64,000 nucleotides of DNA from LD21 sp963715785 (GCA_963715785.1 OY970276.1:2976001-3040000); one strand, 5' to 3'; shown: positions 54,067 to 64,000, counted from the stretch's first letter. Numbers and translations are program-made. Notes: a model not told the origin generated them from the sequence alone.

Positions 54067-55236
54067 ATGATAAGACTGAAGATATTCTTCATATTATTAA
54101 TTGTAACTGGGGCTATTGCATCTGCACAGGTTAAGATCAGGCTTTTCTCCGGCCGGTCTCCCGAATCAGCTCTTTTTTCGGTTACGGAGGGTAAATATGA
54201 ATTAAATCTTTTCAATGGAGAACTGATACAGGTCTCTCAGGATGAACCGGTTATAATTACCAGATATAACGGAAAGCTGGCTGTTAAAAGACGGAATGCT
54301 AAAGGCTCTGTCTGCGATTCTGTATCGTTAACAGGTATGACAGGTAATGATTATTTTTCTCTTTGTATCAATGGAGAATCGTATAACCGGCAACTCTATT
54401 CAGGTGATCTTAAGTGCTTTCCGGATATGGAAACGTTAGTTCTCATCAACAATACGGATGTTGAGAAATATATTTCGGGCGTTGTGCTGGCTGAAGGCGG
54501 AAGCGGAAGAAATCTTGAATATTTCAAAACCCAGGCAATTATTGCCAGGACTTATATGTATAAATATTTCAATAAACATTCAACAGACGGGTTTAATCTC
54601 TGCGATAATACACATTGTCAGGTGTTTAATGGCCTTTCAGGGGATTCACTGCTTAATAAGGCTGCAATTGAAACAAGGGGACAGGTTATACTTGACAAAG
54701 ACAGCGCTCTTATCATGTCTGCTTTTCATTCGAATTGCGGCGGTGAGACCGCTTCTTCAGAAGATGTATGGCTTACAGATACTCCATATCTTAAAGGTGT
54801 GACGGATCCTTACTGTGCCGGATCAAAAAATGCCACCTGGCAAAAGAGCTATTCACTTAGCCAGTGGATAACTTATTTGAGAAATTATGGTTATAAAAAT
54901 ACCGGCGGAGAACCTACGGTATTTAATTTCAACCAGGGGTCAAGAATGGCTGCCTACAAAGCAGGACCATTCAAAACACCTTTAACAACAATAAGATCAG
55001 ATCTTAACCTTAGATCTGCATTTTTTTCAGTTATTGTGGAAGGTGATTCTGTTATACTGAAAGGAAGAGGCTATGGACATGGCGTTGGATTATGTCAGGA
55101 GGGAGCTATGGCTATGGCTGATAAAGGTTTCAATTACCGGCAGATAATCAGCTTTTATTATCCCGGAGTTATTATTTCTGATATAAAAAATGCTGTAGCT
55201 TTACTGCCCGGTTCATCAGCAAAGGCCGGGAGGTAG
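54067..55236 (+). CDS. SpoIID/LytB-domain protein (secreted amidase-enhancer or glycan lyase-like)
   Basis: 389 residues from Met at 54067, which begins a signal peptide (MIRLKIFFILLIVTGAIASA); the frame opens at 53980 but the extra 29 residues overlap lpxB and look non-coding. SpoIID core: VEKYISGVVLAEGG...FKTQAIIARTYMYK, HCQVFNGLSGDS, HSNCGGETASSEDVW, and the C-terminal GRGYGHGVGLCQEGAMAMA. The family cleaves denuded peptidoglycan glycans during sporulation in Firmicutes. In Bacteroidota its role is in cell-wall turnover, by inference. Confidence 0.9.
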   Translation: MIRLKIFFILLIVTGAIASAQVKIRLFSGRSPESALFSVTEGKYELNLFNGELIQVSQDEPVIITRYNGKLAVKRRNAKGSVCDSVSLTGMTGNDYFSLCINGESYNRQLYSGDLKCFPDMETLVLINNTDVEKYISGVVLAEGGSGRNLEYFKTQAIIARTYMYKYFNKHSTDGFNLCDNTHCQVFNGLSGDSLLNKAAIETRGQVILDKDSALIMSAFHSNCGGETASSEDVWLTDTPYLKGVTDPYCAGSKNATWQKSYSLSQWITYLRNYGYKNTGGEPTVFNFNQGSRMAAYKAGPFKTPLTTIRSDLNLRSAFFSVIVEGDSVILKGRGYGHGVGLCQEGAMAMADKGFNYRQIISFYYPGVIISDIKNAVALLPGSSAKAGR

Positions 55237-55343
55237 GATGTACCTCTTTCAACTTCGTTATATATAAAAATGAAGTATGGCAGGAACGGTCTATAAATGA
55301 TAAATTTAATTAGTTAAGTTCATTATAACCTAAAGAAATTTAA

Positions 55344-56087
55344 ATGTTTGCAATTTTCAGAAAGGAGATAAGCGGATTTTTCAGCAGTCTGACAGGCTAT
55401 ATCGTTATAATTGTATTTCTACTGATAAACAGCCTTTTCATGTGGGTATTTCCCGGGGAATGGAACATCATCGATAGCGGATACGCGGGTCTTGATACAT
55501 TGTTTTTACTTTCACCGTGGGTTTTTATGTTTCTTGTGCCGGCTGTAACAATGAGGATGATAGCTGAGGAAAAGCGTCTTGGAACAATTGAGCTGATCTA
55601 TTCGCGGCCGGTAACTGAGAGAGGAATTGTTTATGGAAAATACTTTGCATCAGTTTGTCTGGTATTGATGGCGCTGTTGCCGGGCATAATATATTATATA
55701 TCTGTTTATCACCTTGGCGATACTCCCGGTAATCTTGATAAAGGCGGGACTCTTGGTTCATTTATCGGACTGTTCCTGCTTGCATCAGTATATGCATCAG
55801 CCGGGATCTTCGCGTCCTCACTCACAGATAACCAGGTAATTGCATTCATTCTGGCTGTACTGATATGCTTTTTTCTCTTTGCAGGATTTGATTCCTTTGC
55901 TTATCTGCCGGGATTAAAAAAACTCGACGAATTTGTGATACAGCTGGGGATCAATGAACACTATAAATCGATAAGCAGAGGAGTTATCGATATAAGAGAT
56001 GTTGTTTATTTCGCAGCCGTTGCTGCTATATTTAATGAGAGTACCCGATTTCACCTGCTATCGAGGAAATGGAAGAAAAAAAGCTGA
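55344..56087 (+). CDS. gldF: Gliding-motility ABC transporter permease GldF
   Basis: 247 residues, six hydrophobic helices. Starts MFAIFRKEISGFFSSLTGYIVI and has WVFMFLVPAVTMRMIAEEKRLGTIELIYSRP, typical of GldF/ABC-2 permeases. Forms a complex with GldG and the ATPase GldA (not in the window). Required for gliding in some Flavobacteria, but present in many non-gliding Bacteroidota. Followed by gldG after 3 bases. Confidence 0.94.
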   Translation: MFAIFRKEISGFFSSLTGYIVIIVFLLINSLFMWVFPGEWNIIDSGYAGLDTLFLLSPWVFMFLVPAVTMRMIAEEKRLGTIELIYSRPVTERGIVYGKYFASVCLVLMALLPGIIYYISVYHLGDTPGNLDKGGTLGSFIGLFLLASVYASAGIFASSLTDNQVIAFILAVLICFFLFAGFDSFAYLPGLKKLDEFVIQLGINEHYKSISRGVIDIRDVVYFAAVAAIFNESTRFHLLSRKWKKKS

Positions 56088-56090
56088 GTC

Positions 56091-57806
56091 ATGAAAGAAA
56101 AAACAGGTTACAATAGCATTAAGCTGAAAGGCTGGCTGCAATTTCTGACTGCCCTGGCTGTTATCGTACTGGTAGCATCGGCAAGTAATTTTCTGAGATT
56201 GAGATACGATCTTACTGAGGATAAGAGATTTACACTGTCGGGAGCTACACGCAACGTACTTAGCCACCTGAAAATCGATATATATATACAGGTTTATCTC
56301 GATGGCGAAATACCCATTCCCCTTAAACGGTTAAAGCGGGACGTCGGAGAAATGCTTGACGAATTCAGAATCGCGTCAGGCAGAAAAATTGATTACGAAT
56401 TCATAAATCCTTCTGACGGGAAGGACCAGAAGCAGCGGGATAATTTATATCAGACTCTTGAAAAAAAAGGATTGAGTCCAATACGGCTTGAGGTAGGCGA
56501 CTCTGAAGGAGGATCCAGTCAGAAGATTATTTTTCCCGGAATGATAATTAACTATAACGGTATTGAAGTTCCTGTAAACTTTCTTCAGAATAATCCGGCA
56601 ATACCTTATGAGCAGAATATTCTTCATTCAGCCGAAGGATTGGAATATGATATGATCCAGACTATTTCTACCTTAAGCTCGGATACCATAAATAAGATAG
56701 CATTTATTGAAGGGCAGGGAGAAATACCTGAGATTGAGACAGCTGATATTACTATGAGCCTTGCGAAGTTTTTTACTGTCGATCGGGGTGTTATAGGCGG
56801 AAAGCCGGGAGTGCTCGACAAATATTCCGCTATAATAATAGCTGGACCCGAAAAGGAATTCAATGAGTCAGATAAGCTTGTCGTTGATCAGTATATAATG
56901 AACGGAGGCAAAGTATTATGGCTGATCGATGAGGTGGCTGTGAATGCCGATAGCCTTGCTTTTGGTCAGACCGTAGGGTTGTATCGGCCACTGAATCTGG
57001 AAGATCAGTTATTCCGGTATGGTGCAAGAATTAATCCTGCCATTGTTCAGGACATTGAGTGTGTGCCGATCAGGCTTGTTGTGATGAGCGGAGGCACCCG
57101 TCAGCAGGTTGTTACTGTTCCATGGATCTATTAACCTCTGCTTAGACCCGCAGAAAATAACCCTATAACAAGAAATCTGAATAGGGTGGAAGGTCAGTTC
57201 GTTAATTATATCGATACTGTAGGCCTCGATCCCTCAATAAAGAAAAAGATTCTTCTGTCAACCTCAAATTTGAGCCGGACCATCTCTCCTCCTGTCACAA
57301 TCAGCCTGAAAGAGACCGAGAATCCTCCGGCTGAGAAAGATTTTAATAAAGGGAACCTGCCTGTTGCAGTTTTACTTGATGGTACATTTACCTCGGATTT
57401 TAAAAATCGCATGGTCAGCAATCTGACAGAGGACAAAAATCTGAAGATCAGGACGGAAAGTAAAGAAACCAGGATGATTGTTGTTGCTGATGCCGATATT
57501 ATAAGAAATGAGGTAAAAAGATCAGGATTGAATGAAATCCCAATGCCGCTTGGCCTCGATAAATATACAAAAGAGGTATATGGCAATAAGGATTTTCTCA
57601 TCAATTGCATGAACTGGCTGGTTGATAAAAATGGAATCATGGAGCTCAGGTCGAGAGAACTCAAGTTGAGGCTGCTGAATACAAAACTGATCAGATCTCA
57701 AAAGTTTGAATGGCAATTGATAAATGTTGCGGGGCCTGTTATTTTTGTGATTATCGGAGGAATTTTATATAGCTTTTTCAGAAAGAGAAAATATTCAAAA
57801 TATTGA
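56091..57806 (+). pseudogene. gldG: GldG substrate-binding component, in-frame stop at 57132 as assembled
   Basis: About 571 residues if the TAA at 57132-57134 is read through. The frame is unchanged across the stop: VPWIY-stop-PLLRPAENNPITRNLNRVEGQF, where family members have an aromatic residue, so TAT/TTT to TAA is the simplest explanation. N-terminal transmembrane helix, LRYDLTEDKRFTLSGATRNVL, DEFRIASGRKIDYEFINPSDG, and a DUF4350-like middle. C-terminal helix near 550 and the RKRKYSKY tail. Neighbouring genes carry many frameshifts, so an assembly error is more likely than a true nonsense mutation. Confidence 0.88.
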
Positions 57807-57808
57807 TA

Positions 57809-58769
57809 ATGAATAAGCTATTGATCAGAATATTAATTCTGCTGGCTTTATCCGGGCTGTTTGTCATTATCCTTTTAAAAACCAGGCATCCTTTCGGGAA
57901 AGATAACAGCTCATTCGCTTCAGAACCAAAGGATGCGATCACTAGAATAGACTTATCAGAAAATGGCAGGAGACTGATCCTTGAAAAAAAAGGTGAAACC
58001 TGGATGATAAATGGAAAATATGAAGCCAGGAAAAGCGGCATATTCTTCATTGTCAGGATCTTAAAAGAGATTAGAATAAAATCTCCGGTTTCTTCGCGAA
58101 TTGTTTGACAGCGTTATTACTGCAAAAAAAATTATTCCGGTAAAGGTGAAAGTCTATGAAAACAGAAGACTTTTAAAAACATTTCTGGTCTATAAAACAG
58201 GATCAAATAATTATGGCAATATTATGAAGATAAGAGGAGGGTTCAAAACCTTTCATTGTCTATGTTCCAGGGTTTGAAGGTGATATAGGTTCGGGATTTA
58301 CGCTTAATGAATTATTCTGGCAGCCCTATACAGTTTTTAATCTTCTTCCTTCTGAGATAGCTTCAGTAAAATTTGAAAACCTGACAGACACTGCATCTTC
58401 CTTTTCAATTATTAATACGGCTCATCATTACTCGTCTTACCGGTACCGGAGGCTGGGATTCTTCCCTGGTATTCCGCTATATCTCATATTTCGCCTGGGT
58501 ACCCTTTGAATCGTGGGCCTTCGATTTAGGAGAAGCCAGGCAAAGATCAATTGAGGCTCAGCAGCCCCTGTACAGAATTACGGTCACTACTGAAGCAGGC
58601 GGAAAGAGCATTCTTACTTTATGGGAAATGTACAAGGATCAGGAGGCACAAAGACGGCTGACAGCGACAGATTTTTGGTAAAACTGATGACAGGGATGAT
58701 CTTTTCATTATGAGGTATTTCGATATTGATCCGCTGATTAAGAAGAGATCTTATTTCTATGCGAAATAA
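57809..58769 (+). pseudogene. DUF4340-like protein, multiple frameshifts as assembled
   Basis: N-terminal helix and start MNKLLIRILILLALSGLFVIILL, then ITRIDLSENGRRLILEKKGETW (57809-58100). Further pieces in other frames continue the same protein: ELFDSVITAKKIIPVKVKVYEN, then GSKPFIVYVPGFEGDIGSGF and LNELFWQPYTVFNLLPSE, then GWDSSLVFRYISYFAWVPFE, and finally DRFFGKTDDRDDLF ending RSYFYAK at 58769. Each joint needs a one-base shift (near 58098, 58240, 58440 and 58670). Restored length about 320 residues. Genes of this family often follow gldG; function unknown. Confidence 0.72.
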
Positions 58770-58951
58770 GTCTGGAAGCTAAAAAAATCTGAATTGTTCT
58801 CCGATTGCCCCAAATTATTTTGTTTGAGGTAATAGTTTTTTTTTGTAATATTGATAATTGAGAATTGAGCAAACCCCATCGTTCAATTCATTCATTTTGA
58901 CTTGAATAGTAAAATTTTAAAATCAATAAATCAACTTAAAACGATACCAAT

Positions 58952-60086
58952 ATGAAATTTGTAGTATCCAGTTCGGAACTTCTTGGTCATCTGCAGGCAA
59001 TAAGCAGGGTAATCAGTTCAAAGAATACGCTTCCAATACTCGATAATTTTCTTTTCAATCTCTCAGGGAAACGATCTTGAAATAACCGCATCGGATCTTG
59101 AATCGACACTCATAACCAGGATGAAGCTGGAAAATACCGATGGAGATGGCACCATAGCCCTGCCGGCACGAATCTTACTGGATACACTAAAGGAATTTTC
59201 TGTTCAGCCCCTGACCTTCGATATCAATATGGAAACGATGGCAGTGGTTATCAGTTCTGAAAATGGTAAATTCAATGTTGTTGGACAGAATGGAATTGAT
59301 TTTCCTGCTTTGCCTTCAATTAAAAAAGATAAAAAATTCGTTTTCTCAATCAATGCCGATGTTTTGCTTGGCTGGAATAAGCAGAACACTTATTCGCCAC
59401 TGCCGATGATGAGTTTCGTCCTGTAATGGGTGGCATCTTTGTAGAAGCCGCGACAGACAAGATCACATTTGTTGCATCCGATGCCCATAAGCTTGTAAGA
59501 TACCAGAGAAGCGACGCCATGCTGATGATAATGCCTCATTTATTTTGCCAAAGAAACCCGCTTCACTGCTGAAAAATATCCTGCCGAAGGAGGAAGGACC
59601 GGTAACTGTTGAGTTTGATGATAAAAATGCATTTTTTAACCTGAGCAATTATAAGATTGTTTGCCGTCTTGTTGAAGGAAATTATCCGAATTATAATTCA
59701 GTTATCCCGAAAAATAATCCGACGAAAAATAACAATCGACAGAGTCGGAGTTCTTTAATACGCTCAAAAGAGTCTCCGTTTTTTCAAATCAGGCAAGCAA
59801 TCTTGTAAAGCTTCAGCTGAAAGGAAATCAGGTAATGGTATCCGCACAGGATATAGATTTCTCAATATCTGCATATGAAAGGATAAAATGTCAGTACGAA
59901 GGAGAAGAAATTGAAATAGGTTTTAAATCGGTTTTCCTTCTGGAGATACTGTCTAACATTGGTTCTCAGGATGTTATGATCGAACTTGCTGATCCCACGA
60001 GAGCCGGGCTATTCCTTCCGGTTATTTCTGAAAATGAATCGGAAGACCTTCTCATGCTTCTTATGCCAATGATGATAAATGCCTGA
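58952..60086 (+). pseudogene. dnaN: DNA polymerase III beta clamp (dnaN), multiple frameshifts as assembled
   Basis: Restored length about 375 residues, the usual size. Starts MKFVVSSSELLGHLQAISRVIS. An extra base at about 59066 hides SGNDLEITASDLESTL. Further shifts near 59380-59400 (before FATADDEFRPVMGGIF), near 59515, near 59735 and near 59765 recover SDAHKLVRY, LPKKPASLLKNILPKE and LVEGNYPNYNSVIP. The final piece from about 59770 runs to the normal end LMPMMINA. The sliding clamp is essential, so these breaks must be sequence errors unless a second copy exists elsewhere. Confidence 0.88.
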
Positions 60087-60089
60087 CCT

Positions 60090-60863
60090 TTGAATCTGAA
60101 ACTTAAACGTCCGATTGCATTTCTCGATCTCGAAACAACAGGAATTAATGTTTCGACAGACCGGATTGTAGAACTGTCTGTATTAAAAATCAGTCCGAAT
60201 GGAAAAGAGGAGTGGATGACCACGCGGATAAACCCCGAAATGGACATTCCTTCCAAAACCACTGCCATTCATGGGATAACCAATGCAGATATTGCCAATT
60301 CACCTACTTTCAGGGAAGTAGCCAGAAATCTGGCAGCATTTCTTGAAGGCTGCGATCTGGCTGGCTATAATGCCATTAAATTTGATATTCCCGTTCTTGC
60401 TGAAGAATTTCTGAGAGCGAATATCGATTTTAATTTCATGAAACGAAGATATGTTGATGTGCAGGTGATCTTTCATAAAAAGGAACAACGCACATTATCT
60501 GCGGCATACCAGTTTTATTGCAGCAAAGAACTCCAGGACGCGCATACTTCAAAGGCAGATACCCTGGCTACATTTGAAATTCTGAAGTCACAGCTTGACA
60601 GGTATAAGGATCTTGAAAATGATGTTGAAAGGCTTGCCGATTTCAGTTCATTTAACACCAATGTCGATTTTGCGGGAAGAATTATACTGAATGAGGACGG
60701 AATAGAAGTTTTTAACTTTGGCAAACATAAAGGCAAACCTGTAGAGGTGGTTTTCACTGAGGAACCGGCATATTATTCGTGGATGATGAATGGCGAATTT
60801 CCGTTATATACAAAAAAAGTTCTTACGGAGATAAAATTGAGATCCTTCGGAAAAACCCAGTGA
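60090..60863 (+). CDS. DnaQ-like 3'-5' exonuclease (DEDDh)
   Basis: 257 residues. DEDDh motifs: FLDLETTG (about 11-18), HGITNAD with GYNAIKFDIPVL (Asp about 99), and the final HTSKADTLATFEIL (His/Asp about 151-156). A small C-terminal domain with FNFGKHKGKPVEVV...YYSWMM resembles the exonuclease X extension. Start is a TTG three bases after dnaN's stop; no nearby ATG preserves the first strand. Likely proofreading or repair nuclease, and its conserved position next to dnaN supports that. Confidence 0.9.
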   Translation: MNLKLKRPIAFLDLETTGINVSTDRIVELSVLKISPNGKEEWMTTRINPEMDIPSKTTAIHGITNADIANSPTFREVARNLAAFLEGCDLAGYNAIKFDIPVLAEEFLRANIDFNFMKRRYVDVQVIFHKKEQRTLSAAYQFYCSKELQDAHTSKADTLATFEILKSQLDRYKDLENDVERLADFSSFNTNVDFAGRIILNEDGIEVFNFGKHKGKPVEVVFTEEPAYYSWMMNGEFPLYTKKVLTEIKLRSFGKTQ

Positions 60864-60867
60864 TAAA

Positions 60868-61479
60868 ATGAAGATCATCTGCATAGGCCTCAATTACAGG
60901 CAACATGCCATGGAGCTTGGCTGGCCTGTTCCAGATGAACCTGTGATATTCATGAAGCCCGATTCCGCAATTCTGAAAAATAATAAGCCATTCTTCCTTC
61001 CGGATTTTTCTTCTGATATACATTATGAGGTTGAGGTTGTATTAAAAATCAGCAAGCTTGGCAAGGGCATTTCAGCAAAGTTTGCTCCGCGCTATTTTGA
61101 TGAAATCACTCTTGGTATAGATATTACAGCGCGCGATCTTCAGAGCCGACTGAAAGCTGAAGGAATGCCATGGGAATTATCAAAATGTTTCGATGGGGCA
61201 GCTCCTCTGGGTCAATTTGTGTCGGTTACAAGTGAAATGGATATGACAAACCTCGGCTTCCGGCTTGAAATAAACGGGAAAGTGGTGCAGCTAGGCAATA
61301 CATCAGACATGATATTCGGGGCGAACAGACTTGTTGAATATGTGTCGGGTTTCTTCACGCTGAAAACCGGCGATCTTATATTTACAGGAACACCGCCCGG
61401 TGTCGGCAAGTTGCACAGAAATGATAACCTTGTTGCATACCTGGGTGACAAGCCGCTTCTTGATTTTATGATAAAATAG
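60868..61479 (+). CDS. Fumarylacetoacetate hydrolase-family protein
   Basis: 203 residues. FAH fold: MKIICIGLNYRQHAMELG, PVIFMKPDSAIL, metal ligands in HYEVEVVLKI (Glu-x-Glu), ITLGIDITARDLQ, and C-terminal GDLIFTGTPPGVGKL. Short single-domain members are decarboxylases, hydrolases or isomerases of small 2-oxoacids such as acylpyruvates or oxaloacetate. Exact substrate unknown. Four bases after the exonuclease gene. Confidence 0.92.
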   Translation: MKIICIGLNYRQHAMELGWPVPDEPVIFMKPDSAILKNNKPFFLPDFSSDIHYEVEVVLKISKLGKGISAKFAPRYFDEITLGIDITARDLQSRLKAEGMPWELSKCFDGAAPLGQFVSVTSEMDMTNLGFRLEINGKVVQLGNTSDMIFGANRLVEYVSGFFTLKTGDLIFTGTPPGVGKLHRNDNLVAYLGDKPLLDFMIK

Positions 61480-61490
61480 CTGCTCGGGAT

Positions 61491-63665
61491 TCAATTGAAC
61501 CAGTACGACAATTTCAATACAAGACCCTGGTTTTTAACACGTAAATTGCCGGGCAAGGCATTTTCGGTATAAACTATGAACAGATCTGATACAGGAGCAA
61601 AGCGCCATTGGAACCTTAAATTCAGATTGAGGTTGTCGATCTGATTATTGAATTGTACAAGACTGGTAAAAAATATTTTATCGGTAAATGTAAAATCCAG
61701 TCTGGGCCCTATGAGGAAAAATTCAGCGCTTTTGTAAGGCGCAGGCATTTCCAGCCTGTTGTAAGAAGAAACTATTGCAAGACTTCCATATGGCTGTACC
61801 CTGTAATACAATTCCCCGTTAAACTGCAACCTTGTGCCGTTGTAATAGCCTCCGTACCTGCCGCTGATAAGGAAATTTAAGGGTTTACGTATATCTGATG
61901 TAAAGGAGATCCCCATCTCTTTCCAGTTGAATTTTTCATTTGCAGCAAACGGTGTTCCATGGGTATTTGTTGGATCAAAAGCCGCCAGAAGTTTAATAAA
62001 GTCTTCCTTTGCATCAACTACAAGAATGCTTTTGTTCATCCATTCTACCTGGTACAGGAGTTGTGTTTCCCTGTCTGTCAAATTCATAGAGGGATCAAAA
62101 TACATATCCATTTTCAGGGCAGGTCCATGATCTGCAATACTGCTTGCAGATGGAAAGAATTTATACTGCAAACCCGGGTTAAACTCATAGTACCCGTTTC
62201 TTCTTATGTAACCAACCTCTGCTGTATAGTCAGCTCCTACCCATGACTGATTCAAAAAGACATTGAGATATTGTGTCGTATATGAGAGATTTTCGGCGAG
62301 AGCTGCAGCATTGCCTTTTGCTCCGGGGTAAAGCGACTGGTGATAGAAGGCCTTTCCAAGCCAATGATTATCAGCACTCGCAAGATTATATTCCAATCCT
62401 GCCACACGGTTATAGCTGTTGCCGATAAATGTTGAGTCGTTATTCAGATTCATTGCCTGTTTATTTACAAGGAATGCAGTTATATTGGAATGGCTGAATA
62501 CCTGTCGCTGTATTGCTGCTACTGTGAAATTCCCGGCTTCCACTGTGTCATTCTGAGCGGTTTGTATATCCATAACCCCTATTCTCCAGTTATTCCCGAT
62601 CTTTCCGCTGAGCCTTGCACCACCAATGACTGAGCTCTCAAGTCCAATGCGTCTTGAGAAGAATGGCCTGAGATTGTCATTTCCAAGTTTCGCAAAAAGG
62701 TCACTGTTTTCAAGGTAGAACTGCCGCTTCTCGGGGAAAAAAAGCTCAAAACGATCAAGATTTGTGACTTGTCTGTCAACCTCAACCTGTGAATAATCGG
62801 GATTAACAGTCAGATCAAGATTCATTGATGTGGACATAATTACTTTAGCATCAATTCCTCCGTTCATTTTTTGTTTGAATCCTTCCCCCGCCTCTTTGTT
62901 TTGGGTTGTCTGTGCCGACACATACGGTATAAGGGAGAATCTGAGGCCAGACGATGCGGCAAGCGGTTTATCCCAGACAAGCGATCCTGTGAATGCCAGT
63001 GTAGCCGTCGCAAACTGCCTTGGCATTGGCGCCCAGCTTGATTTTTCGTTAGTCTTAAGATCGAGCCGGCTGAAATTTATTCCCCATTCCTTGTCTCCTC
63101 CATTATACCTTACGCTTCTGAGAGGGATTGCAAATTCAGCAACCCACCTGTCCTTATAGTTCTTTACTGCTGATCTCCATTTAATATCCCAGTCTAAATT
63201 TACAGTTCCCCCGTTTGCCTGAACTCCATCCCACTGGGCTCCTGCAGCCGACACACCAAAAGCAAATCCGTTGGTCTGATCGCTATATGTATCAATGAAT
63301 ACAATAAAATTATCGTTCTTGAGGAAGTTGAAATCACGACGCAATGACTCTACCGGCCTCTTCCCCGGAGTTGAATCGAAGCAAACTATGCCAAAATAGA
63401 TTGTTGACTCGTTATATAATACTTTCACCTCAGTCTGAGCGCTTGCAAAACCTGTATCGGTAGGCAATACCCTTTGGAAATGTGTTGCTTTATCTGCAGT
63501 CTGCCATGCCGGTTCATTTAACATTCCGTCAATAGTGATTGTTTCTTTTGTCTCGGTGGTGCTGATTCGGTATTTCTCACGATTGATCCCTTTTGACTGA
63601 CCCAAAAGAATTGCATTAAAGCACATGAAAATAACGATGCTGAGTAGTAAGGAAGGTTTAAGCAT
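61491..63665 (-). CDS. CBM9-like/DUF5916 outer-membrane protein
   Basis: 724 residues with a signal peptide (1-22). N-terminal carbohydrate-binding family 9-like domain (about 40-210: ITIDGMLNEPAWQTA...VEVKVLYNESTIYFGI, DNFIVFIDTYSDQTNGFAFGVS). Then a DUF5916 barrel region with many alternating strands (MDLTVNPDYSQVEVDRQVTNLDRFELFFPEKRQFYLEN is diagnostic), ending in LVLKLSYWFN. Probably an outer-membrane barrel with a sugar-binding plug; cargo unknown. Frame intact, unlike the genes just upstream. Convergent with the FAH-family gene. Confidence 0.88.
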   Translation of the reverse strand: MLKPSLLLSIVIFMCFNAILLGQSKGINREKYRISTTETKETITIDGMLNEPAWQTADKATHFQRVLPTDTGFASAQTEVKVLYNESTIYFGIVCFDSTPGKRPVESLRRDFNFLKNDNFIVFIDTYSDQTNGFAFGVSAAGAQWDGVQANGGTVNLDWDIKWRSAVKNYKDRWVAEFAIPLRSVRYNGGDKEWGINFSRLDLKTNEKSSWAPMPRQFATATLAFTGSLVWDKPLAASSGLRFSLIPYVSAQTTQNKEAGEGFKQKMNGGIDAKVIMSTSMNLDLTVNPDYSQVEVDRQVTNLDRFELFFPEKRQFYLENSDLFAKLGNDNLRPFFSRRIGLESSVIGGARLSGKIGNNWRIGVMDIQTAQNDTVEAGNFTVAAIQRQVFSHSNITAFLVNKQAMNLNNDSTFIGNSYNRVAGLEYNLASADNHWLGKAFYHQSLYPGAKGNAAALAENLSYTTQYLNVFLNQSWVGADYTAEVGYIRRNGYYEFNPGLQYKFFPSASSIADHGPALKMDMYFDPSMNLTDRETQLLYQVEWMNKSILVVDAKEDFIKLLAAFDPTNTHGTPFAANEKFNWKEMGISFTSDIRKPLNFLISGRYGGYYNGTRLQFNGELYYRVQPYGSLAIVSSYNRLEMPAPYKSAEFFLIGPRLDFTFTDKIFFTSLVQFNNQIDNLNLNLRFQWRFAPVSDLFIVYTENALPGNLRVKNQGLVLKLSYWFN

Positions 63666-63839
63666 TTAGGATTTTAAAATTTGCCACAAGGTAAAAAAAA
63701 GTTTGAATAACCCCGGGATTAACATTGTTCTGTTTTGTGAAAACACTGGCATTCCGGAAGTCATTTATTAATGATTTTCACCTCCCCGTACACGGAATTA
63801 TTATAATTTTAATGAAAATGAATTTTATGCTTTTTTATT

Positions 63840-64000
63840 ATGACAATAGAAATATGCAATGATGCCGCTGAACTTGGATCGAAAGCTGCACATTTTGCCG
63901 CAATGAAACTTAATGAAGCCATCAGCCAGAGAGGGGAGGCCAGGCTTGTGGTTTCCACTGGAACATCACAATTTGAGACTTTTCAGTCTCTGCTGAAGGA
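63840..64000 (+). CDS. Glucosamine-6-phosphate deaminase/6-phosphogluconolactonase family protein, 3'-truncated by window edge
   Basis: Only the first 53 residues are visible. TIEICNDAAELGSKAAHFAAMKLNEAI and VVSTGTSQFETFQSLL match the N-terminal Rossmann part of NagB-like sugar-phosphate isomerases (family: ATGxTP-like loop, here STGTSQ). Full identification is impossible here. Confidence 0.65.
   Translation, partial: MTIEICNDAAELGSKAAHFAAMKLNEAISQRGEARLVVSTGTSQFETFQSLLK

Noticed and set aside
57120..57200. Stop-codon recoding (TAA read-through) in gldG
   Set aside because: TAA ends other intact genes here normally, and the surrounding region is full of probable consensus errors.
58770..58951. 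Possible tRNA or terminator in the gap before dnaN
   Set aside because: No T-loop/anticodon pattern; only AT-rich sequence and a poly-T run.

Overview
The window looks like part of a strictly anaerobic, fermentative member of the Bacteroidota (Bacteroidales/Marinilabiliales-like). The evidence is the gldF-gldG pair, DUF3078, DUF4340 and DUF5916 proteins, the yicC-gmk-nadD cluster, promoter-like TAnnTTTG (-7) boxes, many short CACAAAG/CACAGAG-type intergenic repeats, [FeFe]-hydrogenase genes with the maturases HydE and HydG, and ferredoxin-linked 2-oxoacid oxidation. No rRNA, tRNA or CRISPR array was found.

Layout. 0-11.9 kb: a gluconate-type permease (cut by the window edge), a periplasmic-sensor PP2C phosphatase, a beta-CASP nuclease, a YgjP-like metalloprotease, a secreted GH9-polysaccharide deacetylase fusion, and broken metallophosphoesterase and NUDIX genes. 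11.9-28.6 kb: a large hydrogenase/H2-sensing island. A leftward arm encodes a thioredoxin-like ferredoxin, a hydrogenase-like PAS protein and a PP2C phosphatase. A rightward arm encodes HydC-, HydB- and HydA-like subunits, a hydrogenase-like histidine kinase, a lone receiver, a receiver-kinase, Rex, RibF, HydG, a tandem-ACT TM1266-type regulator and a lipoprotein; HydE lies convergent. The divergent promoter carries a 16-bp inverted repeat containing two overlapping Rex-like operators. 28.7-38.7 kb: a C69 dipeptidase, then an amino-acid fermentation operon (ADP-forming acyl-CoA synthetase, ACT protein, phenylacetate-CoA ligase family enzyme, aminotransferase, four-subunit Vor-type 2-oxoacid:ferredoxin oxidoreductase). 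38.7-40.4 kb: an IS110-family element with a plausible bridge-RNA leader. 40.5-51.5 kb: nadD, gmk, yicC, tryptophanase, a DUF3078 porin-like protein, a GNAT protein, a UbiA prenyltransferase, a macrodomain protein and pheT. 51.8-64 kb: surE, a small membrane protein, lpxB, a SpoIID-like protein, gldF, gldG, a DUF4340 gene, dnaN, a DnaQ-like exonuclease, an FAH-family hydrolase, a CBM9/DUF5916 outer-membrane protein and the start of a NagB-like gene.

How it fits together (inference). Amino acids are transaminated or cleaved (TnaA) and the 2-oxoacids oxidised by Vor to acyl-CoA plus reduced ferredoxin. Acyl-CoA yields ATP through the ADP-forming synthetase, and the reducing power would be vented through hydrogenase under control of NADH/NAD+ (Rex) and of H2/redox sensors. 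The most unusual point is that the HydA-like subunit lacks the usual proton-relay Cys and two other active-site residues, while its HydB-like partner has lost three of the four N-terminal [2Fe-2S] cysteines. The trimer may therefore be a divergent or regulatory hydrogenase complex.

Caution: at least seven genes are interrupted by single-base frameshifts or a stop, including essential dnaN with several. This points to consensus errors in the assembly rather than gene decay, especially around 57.1-60 kb.
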